A stretch of DNA of 64,000 nt from Phenylobacterium hankyongense (GCF_003254505.1 NZ_QFYP01000001.1:3022001-3086000), one strand, 5' to 3'. Shown: positions 38,419 to 47,365, counted from the stretch's first letter. Made by a program: numbers and translations. Notes: a model not told the origin generated them from the sequence alone.

Positions 38419-38771
38419 CCGTAGGGCGGGGCGTCTGACCTCGGCTCCGGCGGCGGCGGCTCCACGACCGGCGGCGCGGGCTCTTCCGGCGCGTCCCGGG
38501 TGGTCATTCCGACCGCGGCGGCGTCATCGGCCACCTGGTCTTGCGGATTGATTTTCGGGACGGCCTTGGCCGGGGGCGCGTCGGGCACGGTGGGCAGCAG
38601 CGTGCTCGGCGTCGGTGGCGGCGCGGGCGGGGCCTGGGTCGAGATCTGCACCCCGGCCGCCGGCGCTTCGGCGACGCTGGGCTCGTGGCGGCTGCGCCCG
38701 ATCAGCACCCCCACCAGCACCGCGAGCACGATCGCGCCGACAATCAGCAGGACCCGGCCCAGGGAATTCAT
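38415..38771 (-). CDS. proline-rich single-pass membrane protein
   Basis: A 118-residue protein with one N-terminal membrane helix (about residues 7-24, VLLIVGAIVLAVLVGVLI) and a long Pro/Ala-rich tail that is probably periplasmic. No family recognised. It follows the L,D-transpeptidase gene by 15 bp on the same strand, which suggests a role near the cell wall, but nothing in the sequence proves this. Confidence 0.6.
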   Translation of the reverse strand: MNSLGRVLLIVGAIVLAVLVGVLIGRSRHEPSVAEAPAAGVQISTQAPPAPPPTPSTLLPTVPDAPPAKAVPKINPQDQVADDAAAVGMTTRDAPEEPAPPVVEPPPPEPRSDAPPYG

Positions 38772-38786
38772 CGCGGTTCGCTCCGA

Positions 38787-40214
38787 CTAGACCTCGGCGG
38801 CAGGCGCCAGGGTCCCGATTCGCTGCAGCAGCAGGCGATCCCAATTATAGGGGTCGGAGCGGAAATTCATCTGTCCATCGGCCCCCGCGAAGGCCGTCCA
38901 GTAGAAGATGAACACCGGCACCGGCGCCGGGAGCCGGGCGCGAACGGTGTCGCCCTTGTCCACGGCCGCGGCGATGAGGTCGGCGTTCCACTGCGGGTCG
39001 GCGTCGAGCAAGGCCGCCGCCAGGGCGGCGGGCTTCTCCAGCCGGACGCAGCCATGGCTCGCCTGGCGGGCGTAGCGCGAGAAGCCGCCTTGCGACGGCG
39101 TGTCGTGCAGGTAGACGCCGTAGGGGTTGTCGAAGTCGAACTTGTAGCGGCCGAGCGCGCTCTGATCGCCGGCCTTCTGCTGCAGGCGGCTGGCGCCGTC
39201 GCCGGTGGAGATCACCACAAAGCCGTTGCGGGCCAGGTAGCCGGGGTTCTTCTTCTCCTTCGGCCACAGCTCCTTGGTGGCGATGGAGCTCGGCACGTTC
39301 CAGGGCGGGTTCAGCACGACGCTGTGGATCTGCGAGAACAGCATCGGCGTCTCGTCGCCGGGCCGGCCGGCCACCGCCTTCATGGACAGCACCGGCTTGT
39401 CGTCCCGGAACAGGGTGACGATGGCCGCGCCCGAGTTCACCTGCACCCGGGTGGGCGGCATGGTCGGCGGCAGCCAGCGCCAGCGCTCCAGGTTGGCGAT
39501 GATCTGCAGGATCCGCTGGCCGACCGGCTGGTTCAGCGCCTCGAGGGTGGTGGGATCGACGACGCCGTCGGGTTTCAGGCCGAAGCGCCGCTGGGCGCGG
39601 GCCACGGCGTCCTGCAGGTCGGAGTCGAAGGCGCCGTCCGCCTTGGGCGCGGACTTGTCCTCTACCGCCAGGCGGGTCCGAAGCGCCGCGACGCGCGCGC
39701 CCTTCGCGCCCAGGCCGAACGCCGGGCCGGCGGGAATCGCCTGCCAGCCTCCGGCCGCGGCGATCTCGCGGTAGGCGGCAAGGCCGCGGCGCAGGGCCCG
39801 GTAGCCGGAATAGGGCGGCGGCAGACTTTCCAGCCAGGGACCCAGCCGGTCGGTCGCGACGGCGGCGCCGAGGTCCGCGGCCGGATCGTAGGCAGCGGGC
39901 CTGACGCCCCACTCCTTGAGGAAATCGGCAGGCGCGAGGCGGCCCACGTGCACGGCCTTGGCGTAGCGGGCCAGGGCGAGGGCGATCGTCTCCGGCGCGT
40001 CGTCGGCGGTGAACGCCTGGTGCGGCAGTCCGTGCGTCTCGGCCGCATTCAGCGTGCGAACGGCGTCGGCGAGCTGCTGGGGGCTCAGGGGCGGTACGGG
40101 CGCGGCCGGCGGCGGTTCCTGCGCGTAGGCCGCGCCGGCCGCCAGGGCCAGCGGCAATGCGGCCAGCAAGGTCCGGCGGCTGTAGCCGAAGGGGCGAAGG
40201 TCAGGCGCGGTCAT
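38787..40214 (-). CDS. L,D-transpeptidase, YcbB/LdtD type
   Basis: A 475-residue exported cell-wall enzyme making 3-3 cross-links or attaching proteins to peptidoglycan. It has a Tat-like signal (YSRRTLLAALPLALAAGAAYA), a peptidoglycan-binding repeat around AFDSDLQDAVARAQRRFGLKPDGVV, and the YkuD catalytic motif SHGCVRL with Cys389 and its histidine. The length and an N-terminal region before the binding repeat match the YcbB family. ATG 40214 is used; an in-frame start at 40382 would put 56 residues before the signal. Confidence 0.93.
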   Translation of the reverse strand: MTAPDLRPFGYSRRTLLAALPLALAAGAAYAQEPPPAAPVPPLSPQQLADAVRTLNAAETHGLPHQAFTADDAPETIALALARYAKAVHVGRLAPADFLKEWGVRPAAYDPAADLGAAVATDRLGPWLESLPPPYSGYRALRRGLAAYREIAAAGGWQAIPAGPAFGLGAKGARVAALRTRLAVEDKSAPKADGAFDSDLQDAVARAQRRFGLKPDGVVDPTTLEALNQPVGQRILQIIANLERWRWLPPTMPPTRVQVNSGAAIVTLFRDDKPVLSMKAVAGRPGDETPMLFSQIHSVVLNPPWNVPSSIATKELWPKEKKNPGYLARNGFVVISTGDGASRLQQKAGDQSALGRYKFDFDNPYGVYLHDTPSQGGFSRYARQASHGCVRLEKPAALAAALLDADPQWNADLIAAAVDKGDTVRARLPAPVPVFIFYWTAFAGADGQMNFRSDPYNWDRLLLQRIGTLAPAAEV

Positions 40215-40463
40215 CGTGCGGGCGAGGATGGGAAGCTTCACCCTCCAGGAACGCGTCAAAAGGCAGTTCGTCCCGAAGGTGACGGCATTCTTTCGCCGAG
40301 GGCCCGCTGGGGCAATCGAGTGGGGCGGATAAGCGGCGGCTGCGCACCTTACCCGTGACGGTTCAGCTGACAGCCCGCCCACGAACTGTCGTCAGGCTGG
40401 CGCCCATATGGCGCCCCGCGCCTGCCCCGTGTGGAGCATCCCACCATCAAGTCTTTGAAATAA

Positions 40464-40539
<76 letters not shown>

Positions 40540-40634
40540 GTCCCGGCTCCGGTTACCCAAGGGGCCGGTGGCGAGGGCGCGGAAAATACGCGAAAACGCG
40601 GCGTTGGCAAGGCGCTGCAACAGGGGAATATCTG

Positions 40635-40961
40635 GTGACGACTGGTGGGCTCCAAGGCGCTGTGGATTTCGCTTACTTGGAAGGCTTTGCGGCCGGCGAC
40701 ATGCGGGTCGTCCTGGAGGTGCTGGCGCTGTTCCGCCGGCAGGCCGAAGGCTGGTCGCGGGCGCTCAGCAGCGAGCCGGCGGACTGGCGGGAGATGATCC
40801 ACACCATCAAGGGCGCCTCCCGCGGGGTCGGCGCCAACGCCCTGGGCGACATCTGTGCGCGAGCCGAATGGAAGGGCGCGAGCGAACTGCCGGCGGTGAA
40901 GGCCGCGCTGGACGCCGCCGTCGTCGAGATCGCGGCCTATCAGGCTGAGAAGGGCGCCTAG
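40635..40961 (+). CDS. histidine phosphotransfer (HPt) protein
   Basis: A 108-residue single-domain HPt protein, passing phosphate between a hybrid kinase and a response regulator. The phospho-acceptor is His56 in MIHTIKGASRGVGA, the family motif. GTG 40635 follows AGGGGAA. Caulobacter has a small HPt protein (ShpA) of this kind linking ShkA to TacA, but orthology is not established here. It could serve the two hybrid kinases at 10.6-18.6 kb, which lack an HPt domain of their own (inference). Convergent with chorismate mutase. Confidence 0.87.
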   Translation: MTTGGLQGAVDFAYLEGFAAGDMRVVLEVLALFRRQAEGWSRALSSEPADWREMIHTIKGASRGVGANALGDICARAEWKGASELPAVKAALDAAVVEIAAYQAEKGA

Positions 40962-40968
40962 CGCCGGG

Positions 40969-41295
40969 CTAGCGCTGGGAGCGCAGCTGGTCCCAGACGC
41001 CGAATTCGTAGGCGATGCAGCGTTCGATCAAGGTGCGCCAGACCGGCTCGGCGATCTCTTCGGACAGGCCGGCGGCGCGGGCGGCGGCCTTGACCTTGGC
41101 GACCACGTCCTCGACGCGGGCGTTGTCGCGCACCGCGGCGCGGTCCTGCTTGATGCGGGCGGCGGCGTCCATGTAGCGCTGGCGCTCGGCCAGCAGGAGC
41201 ACCAGCTGGCGGTCGAGGGCGTCGACGCCCTGGCGGACGTCGGCCATCGTCTCACAGGCGGCCGGGGCGGGCCGCGCGTCGGTGGAAACAGTCAT
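40969..41295 (-). CDS. chorismate mutase, AroQ type
   Basis: A 108-residue all-helical AroQ-type mutase or close relative of isochorismate pyruvate lyase (PchB). The pattern VRQGVDALDRQLVLLLAERQRYMDAAARIK, with the active-site Arg and Lys, and a final helix starting at EPVWRTLIERC agree with the family. It would convert chorismate to prephenate for aromatic amino acids. ATG 41295 is used as start. It follows the LysR gene on the same strand by 14 bp. Confidence 0.88.
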   Translation of the reverse strand: MTVSTDARPAPAACETMADVRQGVDALDRQLVLLLAERQRYMDAAARIKQDRAAVRDNARVEDVVAKVKAAARAAGLSEEIAEPVWRTLIERCIAYEFGVWDQLRSQR

Positions 41296-41309
41296 CGTCA
41301 CTCGTCGTC

Positions 41310-42266
41310 TTAGATGCCGGCGCCGTTGTCGATGGCCCGCAGCGCCTGCTCGTGCGCCAGGGCCTCGGCTTCGATCCAGCTGATGAAGGCCTTGACCTGA
41401 GGCAGCCGGCCCTTGGCCTTGGGATGGACGAGGTAATAGGCGAAGTCGACCGCGGTGGCGATCTGCAAAGGCGCCACCAGCCGGCCCGCATCGAGGTCCG
41501 CCTGGGCCAGCGTGCGCTTGGCCAGCGCCACGCCGCGGCCGTTCATCGCCGCCTCGATCACCAGGCTCGACTGGTTGAAGCGGGGACCGCGCATGCCGTC
41601 GACGCCGCGCAGGCCGCGGGCCGCCAGCCACATGGTCCAGTCGGGGCAGCTGTCGTCCGGATCGGGCGAGCCGTCGTGCAGCAGGATGTGGTTCTTCAGG
41701 TCCTCGGGGGTGTCGAGCGGCTGGTCCTTGATCAGCTCGGGGCTGACCACCGGAATCACCGTTTCGCTCAGCAGCCGCTTCACTTCGAGCCCCGGATAGC
41801 GGCCGGCGCCATAGCGAATCGCGATGTCCACCTCGCCGGCGGTGAGGTCGACCAGCTCCAGGCCGGCCGACAGCCAGACGTCCACCTGCGGATGCAGCTG
41901 CTCGAAGTGGCCGAGCCTGGGCACCAGCCACTTGGCCGCGAACGAGGGCGCGGCGGTCAGCGTCAGCCGGCGGCCGTCCACCGCGGCGGTCAGCAGGGAG
42001 GCGGCCTCCGCCAGCCGGTCGAAGGCCTCGCGCAGGGCCGGCAGGGCGGTTTGCGCCGCGTCGGTCAGCAGCAGGCCCTTGGGGGTGCGCTTGAACAGCG
42101 CCGCGCCCACGTAGTCCTCGAGGTTCTGAATCTGCTGGCTGACCGCGCCCGGCGTCACCGACAGCTCGTCGGCGGCGCGGCTGAAATTCAGATGGCGCGC
42201 GGCGGCCTCGAAGGCGCGTAGAGCGTTCAGCGGCGGCAGGCGCCTTCGGTCTTGCGGTCTTTCCAT
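41310..42266 (-). CDS. LysR family regulator, GcvA-like
   Basis: A 318-residue LysR regulator. N-terminal HTH lies within PLNALRAFEAAARHLNFSRAADELSVTPGAVSQQI, and the substrate-binding domain follows; the SLVIEAAMNGRGVALAKRTL stretch is typical of the GcvA group. ATG 42266 is used; a 19-residue extension is possible. The gene is divergent from the sulfur-assimilation operon across 172 bp that hold a dyad, so it may regulate that operon and itself. GcvA of E. coli controls glycine cleavage, but ligand and target here are unknown. Confidence 0.9.
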   Translation of the reverse strand: MERPQDRRRLPPLNALRAFEAAARHLNFSRAADELSVTPGAVSQQIQNLEDYVGAALFKRTPKGLLLTDAAQTALPALREAFDRLAEAASLLTAAVDGRRLTLTAAPSFAAKWLVPRLGHFEQLHPQVDVWLSAGLELVDLTAGEVDIAIRYGAGRYPGLEVKRLLSETVIPVVSPELIKDQPLDTPEDLKNHILLHDGSPDPDDSCPDWTMWLAARGLRGVDGMRGPRFNQSSLVIEAAMNGRGVALAKRTLAQADLDAGRLVAPLQIATAVDFAYYLVHPKAKGRLPQVKAFISWIEAEALAHEQALRAIDNGAGI

Positions 42267-42298
42267 AGAATTCCTGACAGCCCCGGCAGAAGTCCTTG

Positions 42299-42335
42299 GC
42301 TTGCGAATTGGGCCTGCCGGCACCTATTTGCAAGC
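42299..42335. promoter_or_regulatory. probable LysR operator between lysR and the cys operon
   Basis: GCTTGCGAAT (42299-42308) is matched by ATTTGCAAGC (42326-42335) with one mismatch and a 17-bp spacer, just upstream of both genes. A second, perfect palindrome GCCGATGTATCGGC (42340-42353) follows. LysR-type regulators bind such interrupted dyads in divergent promoters; binding here is inferred. Confidence 0.5.
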
Positions 42336-42438
42336 GTCCGCCGATGTATCGGCCCTTTTCATCGGTGGGCGATCGGCGGGGCGGGCGCCAGTCCGTCCCG
42401 TCATGATTCAGAGACCGAAGGTTTAGAGAAGCTAATCC

Positions 42439-43269
42439 ATGCCGCAACCGCACGACAGGTCAAAGCGAACAGATCGCCTGGTGGTGCTGGATGGCCGCCG
42501 CCAGACGACGGGCGCGGTGTGGCTGGTGGGCGCAGGCCCCGGCGACCCCGAGCTCCTGACCCTCAAGGCGCTGAAGGCGCTGCAGGCCGCGGATGTGATC
42601 GTCCACGACGGCCTGGTGTCCGACGAGATCCTGGCGCTGGCGCCGGCCGGCGCGCGGCGGATCTCCGTCGCCAAGCGCAAGTCGCGCCACTCCTACAGCC
42701 AGGACGAGATCAACCGCATGCTGGTGGCGTTCGCCCTGGACGGCCTGCGGGTGGTGCGGCTGAAGGGCGGCGATCCGTTCATCTTCGGCCGCGGCGGCGA
42801 GGAGCTGGAAGCCTGCCGCGACGCCGACGTCGACTGCCACGTGATTCCCGGCGTCACCGCGGCCCTGGCCGCCAGCGCCGGGGCCGGCGCGCCGCTGACC
42901 CATCGGGGCTCGGCCCAGGCGGTGACCTTCGTCACCGGCCACGCGGCCAGCGGTGGCGAACCCGACCTCGACTGGGCGAGCCTGGCGAAAGCCAACCAGA
43001 CGGTGGTGATCTACATGGGCCTGTCGATGGCCGCGCCGATCGCCGCGCGGCTGATGGCGGCGGGTCGGGCCGGCTCGACGCCGGCGCTGATCGTCGAGAA
43101 CGCCTCGCGCGCCGACGAGCGCCGGGTGGTGACCACCCTGGCCGGCCTGGCGGAGGGCGCCGCCGCCCTGAGCGGGCCGGCGCTGCTGATCGTCGGCGAG
43201 GCCATGGCGCTGGCCCAGGCCGGCGCGACGGTCGAACTCCAATCCACCCTTCTGGAGGCGCGGGCATGA
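42439..43269 (+). CDS. cobA: uroporphyrinogen-III C-methyltransferase
   Basis: A 276-residue SAM-dependent enzyme that methylates uroporphyrinogen III twice to precorrin-2, the first step to siroheme. Landmarks are LVGAGPGDPELLT, HDGLVSDEI, RLKGGDPFIFGRGGEE and the PGVTAALA and HRGSAQ segments. It lacks the CysG dehydrogenase/ferrochelatase domain. Its place before sulfite reductase fits siroheme supply. It is the first gene of the operon and overlaps the next by ATGA. Confidence 0.95.
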   Translation: MPQPHDRSKRTDRLVVLDGRRQTTGAVWLVGAGPGDPELLTLKALKALQAADVIVHDGLVSDEILALAPAGARRISVAKRKSRHSYSQDEINRMLVAFALDGLRVVRLKGGDPFIFGRGGEELEACRDADVDCHVIPGVTAALAASAGAGAPLTHRGSAQAVTFVTGHAASGGEPDLDWASLAKANQTVVIYMGLSMAAPIAARLMAAGRAGSTPALIVENASRADERRVVTTLAGLAEGAAALSGPALLIVGEAMALAQAGATVELQSTLLEARA

Positions 43270-43631
43270 AAGCGCTCACCGCCAATCGGCTGATCGACGG
43301 CGAGGTCGTGTTCTGGAAGGACGGCGAGTGGGTCGAGCGCTTCGCCGACGCCCAGCTGTTCGACGAGGCCGCGCAAGAGGCCGCCGAGGCCGCCGAGGCG
43401 CACGGCAAGAACCAGCCCACGGTGGTGGTCGAGCCCTATCTCATCGACCTGGTGGACGCCGGCGGCCTTTGGGCGCCGCTGAGCTTCCGCGAGCGCATCC
43501 GCGCGCTGGGCCCGCAGAACCATCCCAGCCACGGCAAGCAGGCGGAGGGCGGCGCGGTGGTCGAGGCCCTGCTGCACGCCGACGGCGCGGCCCGCTCGAC
43601 GGGCCGGGTCAACCTGATCAAGCGAAAGTAG
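43266..43631 (+). CDS. DUF2849 domain protein
   Basis: A 121-residue small protein of the DUF2849 family, found in alphaproteobacterial sulfur-assimilation operons beside sulfite reductase. It begins KALTANRLIDGEVVFWKDGEWVERFADAQLF and has a second half rich in charged helix. The function is not established. ATG 43266 overlaps the methyltransferase stop; 6 bp separate it from cysI. Confidence 0.85.
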   Translation: MKALTANRLIDGEVVFWKDGEWVERFADAQLFDEAAQEAAEAAEAHGKNQPTVVVEPYLIDLVDAGGLWAPLSFRERIRALGPQNHPSHGKQAEGGAVVEALLHADGAARSTGRVNLIKRK

Positions 43632-43637
43632 GGCGCC

Positions 43638-45293
43638 ATGTACCAGTACGACGCCATCGACAAGGACATCCTCGCCGACCGCAGCGCGGAGTTCCGCGGG
43701 CAGGTCGCGCGACGGCTCGCCGGCGAGCTGAACGAAGACCAGTTCAAGCCGCTGCGCCTGAGGAACGGCCTCTATCTGCAGCTGCACGCCTACATGCTGC
43801 GGGTGGCCATCCCCTACGGCTCGCTGAACCCCGCCCAGCTGCGCAAGCTGGCGTGGATCGCGCGCACCTACGACAAGGGCTACGGCCACTTCACCACCCG
43901 CACCAACCTGCAGTTCCACTGGATCAAGCTGGCCGACGCGCCGGACATCATGGATCACCTGGCCAGCGTCGACATGCACGCCATCCAGACCAGCGGAAAC
44001 TGCGTGCGCAACGTCACCGCCGATCCCTACGCCGGGGCCACGGCCGAGGAGATCGACGACCCGCGCGTCTGGGCCGAGGCCATGCGCCAGTGGTCCACCG
44101 TGCACCCGGAATTCTCCTGGCTGCCGCGGAAGTTCAAGATCGCGGTCACCGCCGCGCCGAAGGACCGCACGGCGGCCAAGGTCCACGATATCGGCCTGGT
44201 TCTGAAGCGCGCCCGCGACGGGTCGCTGGGGTTCGAGGTGATGGTCGGCGGCGGCCTGGGCCGGATGCCCTACATCGCCTCCACCATCCGCGAGTTCCTG
44301 CCGGTGAACCGGCTGTTCTCGTACCTGGAGGCGATCCTTCGCGTCTACAATCGCCACGGCCGGCGCGACAACATCCACAAGGCCCGCATCAAGGTGCTGG
44401 TGGCCACCCTCGGCGCGGAAGAGTTCGCCCGCCAGGTCGAGGCCGAATGGGAGAAGGTCGGAACCGGGCCGGACCTGCCGGACACCGAGCTCGCCCGCAT
44501 CCGCGGGGCGTTCGCGCCCAAGACCTTCGGGACCCTGTCGCCGCGCTCGGACGCCTTCGAGACGGCCAGGGCCGGCCAGCCGGCGTTCGCCCGCTTCGCC
44601 CGCAACAACCTCAAGCCCCACAAGGTCCCGGGCTACGGCATCGTCGAGGTGTCGCTGAAGGGCATCGGCGAAACCCCCGGGGACGCCTCCGCCGAGCAGA
44701 TGGAAGTCGTCGCCGACCTCGCCGAACGCTACGGCCAGAACGACATCCGCGTGACCCACGAGCAGAACCTGGTGCTGCCGCACGTGAAGCTGGACGACGT
44801 GCCGGCGGTCTGGGCGGCGCTCGACGCCGTCGGCCTCGCCACGCCGAACATGAACCTGGTCAGCGACATCATCGCCTGCCCGGGCCTCGACTACTGCGCG
44901 CTGGCCAACGCCCGGGCGATCCCGGTCGCCCAGCACATCGCCGAGAAGTTCCGCGACCCCGAGCGGGCCGAGCGGGTGGGCGAGCTGAAGATCAAGATCA
45001 GCGGCTGCATCAACGCCTGCGGCCACCATCACGTCGGCCACATCGGCATCCTGGGCGTCGATAAGAAGGGCGAGGAGTTCTACCAGCTCACGCTCGGCGG
45101 CTCCGGCGCGGAGGACGCGGCGGTGGGTCAGGCGCTCGGACCGGCGCTGCCCTACGACCGTGTGGCCGATGCGGTGGACACCCTCGTCGAGGTCTACCTG
45201 CGCGAGCGCAAGGACGGCGAGCGCTTCCTCGACACCTTCCGGCGCACCGGCGTCGCCCCCTTCAAGGAGGCTGTCTATGCCGACGCGAATTAA
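43638..45293 (+). CDS. cysI: nitrite/sulfite reductase, hemoprotein component
   Basis: A 551-residue siroheme/[4Fe-4S] reductase reducing sulfite to sulfide by six electrons. The four cluster-ligand cysteines are visible as C414-x5-C420 in ACPGLDYC and C457-x3-C461 in GCINAC. The ferredoxin-like and siroheme-binding repeats (TRTNLQFHW in the first half, RVTHEQNLVL in the second) are both present, so both halves are intact. No CysJ flavoprotein is in the operon, so ferredoxin reduced by the fpr product is the likely donor (inference). The end overlaps the next gene by 17 bp. Confidence 0.95.
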   Translation: MYQYDAIDKDILADRSAEFRGQVARRLAGELNEDQFKPLRLRNGLYLQLHAYMLRVAIPYGSLNPAQLRKLAWIARTYDKGYGHFTTRTNLQFHWIKLADAPDIMDHLASVDMHAIQTSGNCVRNVTADPYAGATAEEIDDPRVWAEAMRQWSTVHPEFSWLPRKFKIAVTAAPKDRTAAKVHDIGLVLKRARDGSLGFEVMVGGGLGRMPYIASTIREFLPVNRLFSYLEAILRVYNRHGRRDNIHKARIKVLVATLGAEEFARQVEAEWEKVGTGPDLPDTELARIRGAFAPKTFGTLSPRSDAFETARAGQPAFARFARNNLKPHKVPGYGIVEVSLKGIGETPGDASAEQMEVVADLAERYGQNDIRVTHEQNLVLPHVKLDDVPAVWAALDAVGLATPNMNLVSDIIACPGLDYCALANARAIPVAQHIAEKFRDPERAERVGELKIKISGCINACGHHHVGHIGILGVDKKGEEFYQLTLGGSGAEDAAVGQALGPALPYDRVADAVDTLVEVYLRERKDGERFLDTFRRTGVAPFKEAVYADAN

Positions 45294-45777
45294 GCTCCAC
45301 GACGCCCGCTTCGACCTCGCCGAGGACCCGTTCACCGCGGTCGGCGACGAGCGCGAGATCCCGCCCGGCGACGTGATCATCTCGCTGGCGCGCTTCCAGG
45401 AGCACGGCGAATGGCTGCTCTCCGACGGCCGCAAGGTCGGGGTGCGCCTGGAGAGCCATGAGGAGGTCGAGGCCCTGGCCTACGACCTGCCGCGCCTGTC
45501 GCTGGTGGCCCTGGCCTTCCCGAAATTCGGCGACGGCCGGGCCTACACCTCCGCCCGCCTGCTCCGGGAGCGCTACGGCTTCAAGGGCGAGGTGAGGGCG
45601 GTGGGCGACGTGCTGCGCGAGCAGGCGGGCTTCATGGTCCGCTGCGGCTTCGACGCCTTCGAACCGGCGGACGGCTCCACCCCGCAGGACTGGGACAAGG
45701 CCGTCCATCGCTTCCGCCACGTCTATCAACGCGCTGTCGACGGCCGTCCCCCGGCCTTCGCTGAGCGGGGGAAGTGA
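45277..45777 (+). CDS. DUF934 domain protein
   Basis: A 166-residue protein of the DUF934 family, regularly next to sulfite reductase and cysH genes in Proteobacteria and thought to take part in sulfate or sulfite reduction. Landmarks are FPKFGDGRAYTSARLLRERYGFKGEVRAVGDVL and the late FRHVYQR. ATG 45277 lies within the cysI end after a strong AAGGAGG, so it is translationally coupled. Biochemical role unknown. Confidence 0.87.
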   Translation: MPTRIKLHDARFDLAEDPFTAVGDEREIPPGDVIISLARFQEHGEWLLSDGRKVGVRLESHEEVEALAYDLPRLSLVALAFPKFGDGRAYTSARLLRERYGFKGEVRAVGDVLREQAGFMVRCGFDAFEPADGSTPQDWDKAVHRFRHVYQRAVDGRPPAFAERGK

Positions 45778-45779
45778 GC

Positions 45780-46520
45780 ATGGCCTACGACACTATGGCG
45801 CGTCCTTCGACGCTGGCCGCCCGGCTCGACGCCGAGCTGCGGCACGCCCATCCGCGCACCGTCATTCAGGCGGCGGTGGAGACGCTTGGCGACAAGCTGG
45901 CCCTGGTGTCGTCGTTCGGGGCGGAGTCCGCGGTGCTGCTGGACATCGCCGCCAAGGTGAAGCCCGACCTGCCGATCCTGTTCCTCGACACCGGCATGCT
46001 GTTCGGCCAGACCCTGGACTATCGCCGCGCCCTGGCGGCCCAGCTGGGCCTCACCGACGTGCGCGACCTGCGTCCGCACTACCAGGATCTGGCCACGGTC
46101 GATCCGCAGGCCAAGCTCTGGCAGACCGACACCGACGCTTGCTGCCACGTGCGCAAGGTGCTGCCGCTGGACCGGGCGCTGGCCGAGTTCGACGGCTGGA
46201 TCACCGGCCGCAAGCGCTTCCACGGCGGGGCGCGGCTGTCGCTGCCGGTGGTCGAGCAGGCCGGCGAGCAGGTGAAGTTCAACCCGCTGGCCAATTGGAC
46301 CAAGGCCGACCTCGACGCCTACGCCGCCGAGCACGAGCTGCCGGCCCATCCTTTAGTGGAGCAGGGCTTCCCCTCGATCGGCTGCTGGCCGTGCACCAAG
46401 CCGGTGGAGCAGGGCGAGGATGTCCGCGCCGGACGCTGGGCGGGTTCGCAAAAGACCGAATGCGGCATACATCTGGCGCGCGCTCCGGGCGCCGTCGCCG
46501 ACGTGGGCGGCGACATCTGA
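45780..46520 (+). CDS. cysH: phosphoadenylyl/adenylyl-sulfate reductase
   Basis: A 246-residue thioredoxin- or glutathione-linked sulfonucleotide reductase. It has the CC...CxxC cluster pattern (C121-C122, C202 and C205) that marks the [4Fe-4S] adenylylsulfate (APS) reductase type and the catalytic C228 in the ECGIH motif near the end. It therefore likely reduces APS directly rather than PAPS. ATG 45780 sits at a normal distance from GGGGGAA; a GTG at 45774 is also possible. Fourth step gene of the operon. Confidence 0.93.
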   Translation: MAYDTMARPSTLAARLDAELRHAHPRTVIQAAVETLGDKLALVSSFGAESAVLLDIAAKVKPDLPILFLDTGMLFGQTLDYRRALAAQLGLTDVRDLRPHYQDLATVDPQAKLWQTDTDACCHVRKVLPLDRALAEFDGWITGRKRFHGGARLSLPVVEQAGEQVKFNPLANWTKADLDAYAAEHELPAHPLVEQGFPSIGCWPCTKPVEQGEDVRAGRWAGSQKTECGIHLARAPGAVADVGGDI

Positions 46521-46546
46521 GCCGCGCGTGAGAGAGCTTTTGACCG

Positions 46547-47365
46547 ATGAATGATGTTTCCGTAGCGCCGCAGCCCGCCCTGAAGGCCAGCGGCGCCTTC
46601 TTTCTCGAGACGGTGACCTGGGTCCAGCACTGGACGCCCAGCCTGTTCTCGTTCCGCACCACCCGCGACCCGGGGCTGCGGTTCGCCAGCGGCCAGTTCG
46701 TGATGGTCGGGCTGATGACGCCGGAGGGCAAGCCGCTGGTGCGCGCCTACTCGATCGCCTCGCCGGCCTGGCACGAGGAGCTGGAGTTCTATTCGATCAA
46801 GGTGGCCGACGGCCCGCTGACCTCGCGCCTGCAGAACATCAAGGTCGGCGACCAGGTGCTGATCGGCCGCAAGCCCACCGGCACCCTGGTGCTGGACGGC
46901 CTGAAGCCCGGCAAGCGGCTCTACATGCTGGGCACCGGCACGGGCCTCGCGCCCTGGCTGTCGCTGGTGCGCGATCCGGACGTCTACGAGCGCTTCGACG
47001 AAGCAATCGTCACCCACACCGTGCGCGAGGTCGCGGACCTGAACTACCGCGACCTGCTGGAGCACGAGCTGGGGCGCGACCCGGACCTCGGCGAGCTGAT
47101 CGGGCCGAAGCTGCGCTACTACCCGACCGTCACGCGCGAGCCGTTCAAGACCCAGGGCCGGATCACCGACCTGATCGAGAATGGCAAGCTGTTCGAGGAC
47201 CTGGGCGTCCCGGCGTTCGATCCGGCCGTCGACCGGGTGATGCTGTGCGGCGGTCCCTCGGTGCTGGCCGACCTGAAGCAGCAGTTGCTCGACCGCGGCT
47301 TCGTGGAGGGCTCGATCGCCAAGCCCGGCGACTTCGTGCTCGAGAAGGCCTTCGTCGAAACCTAG
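46547..47365 (+). CDS. fpr: ferredoxin-NADP reductase
   Basis: A 272-residue FAD flavoprotein of the bacterial Fpr type, moving electrons between NADPH and ferredoxin/flavodoxin. FAD-binding RAYSIASP, the NADPH loop GTGTGLAP, VMLCGGPS and the C-terminal FVLEKAFVE are the family landmarks. It stands 26 bp after cysH and probably delivers electrons to sulfite reductase in this operon. Its stop overlaps that of the convergent ATPase gene as CTAG. Confidence 0.93.
   Translation: MNDVSVAPQPALKASGAFFLETVTWVQHWTPSLFSFRTTRDPGLRFASGQFVMVGLMTPEGKPLVRAYSIASPAWHEELEFYSIKVADGPLTSRLQNIKVGDQVLIGRKPTGTLVLDGLKPGKRLYMLGTGTGLAPWLSLVRDPDVYERFDEAIVTHTVREVADLNYRDLLEHELGRDPDLGELIGPKLRYYPTVTREPFKTQGRITDLIENGKLFEDLGVPAFDPAVDRVMLCGGPSVLADLKQQLLDRGFVEGSIAKPGDFVLEKAFVET

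Noticed and set aside
43011..45434. An 807-codon frame antisense to the cobA-DUF2849-cysI genes.
   Set aside because: The sense strand holds clearly recognised enzymes with catalytic residues; the antisense product is Arg/Gly/His-rich without domains.
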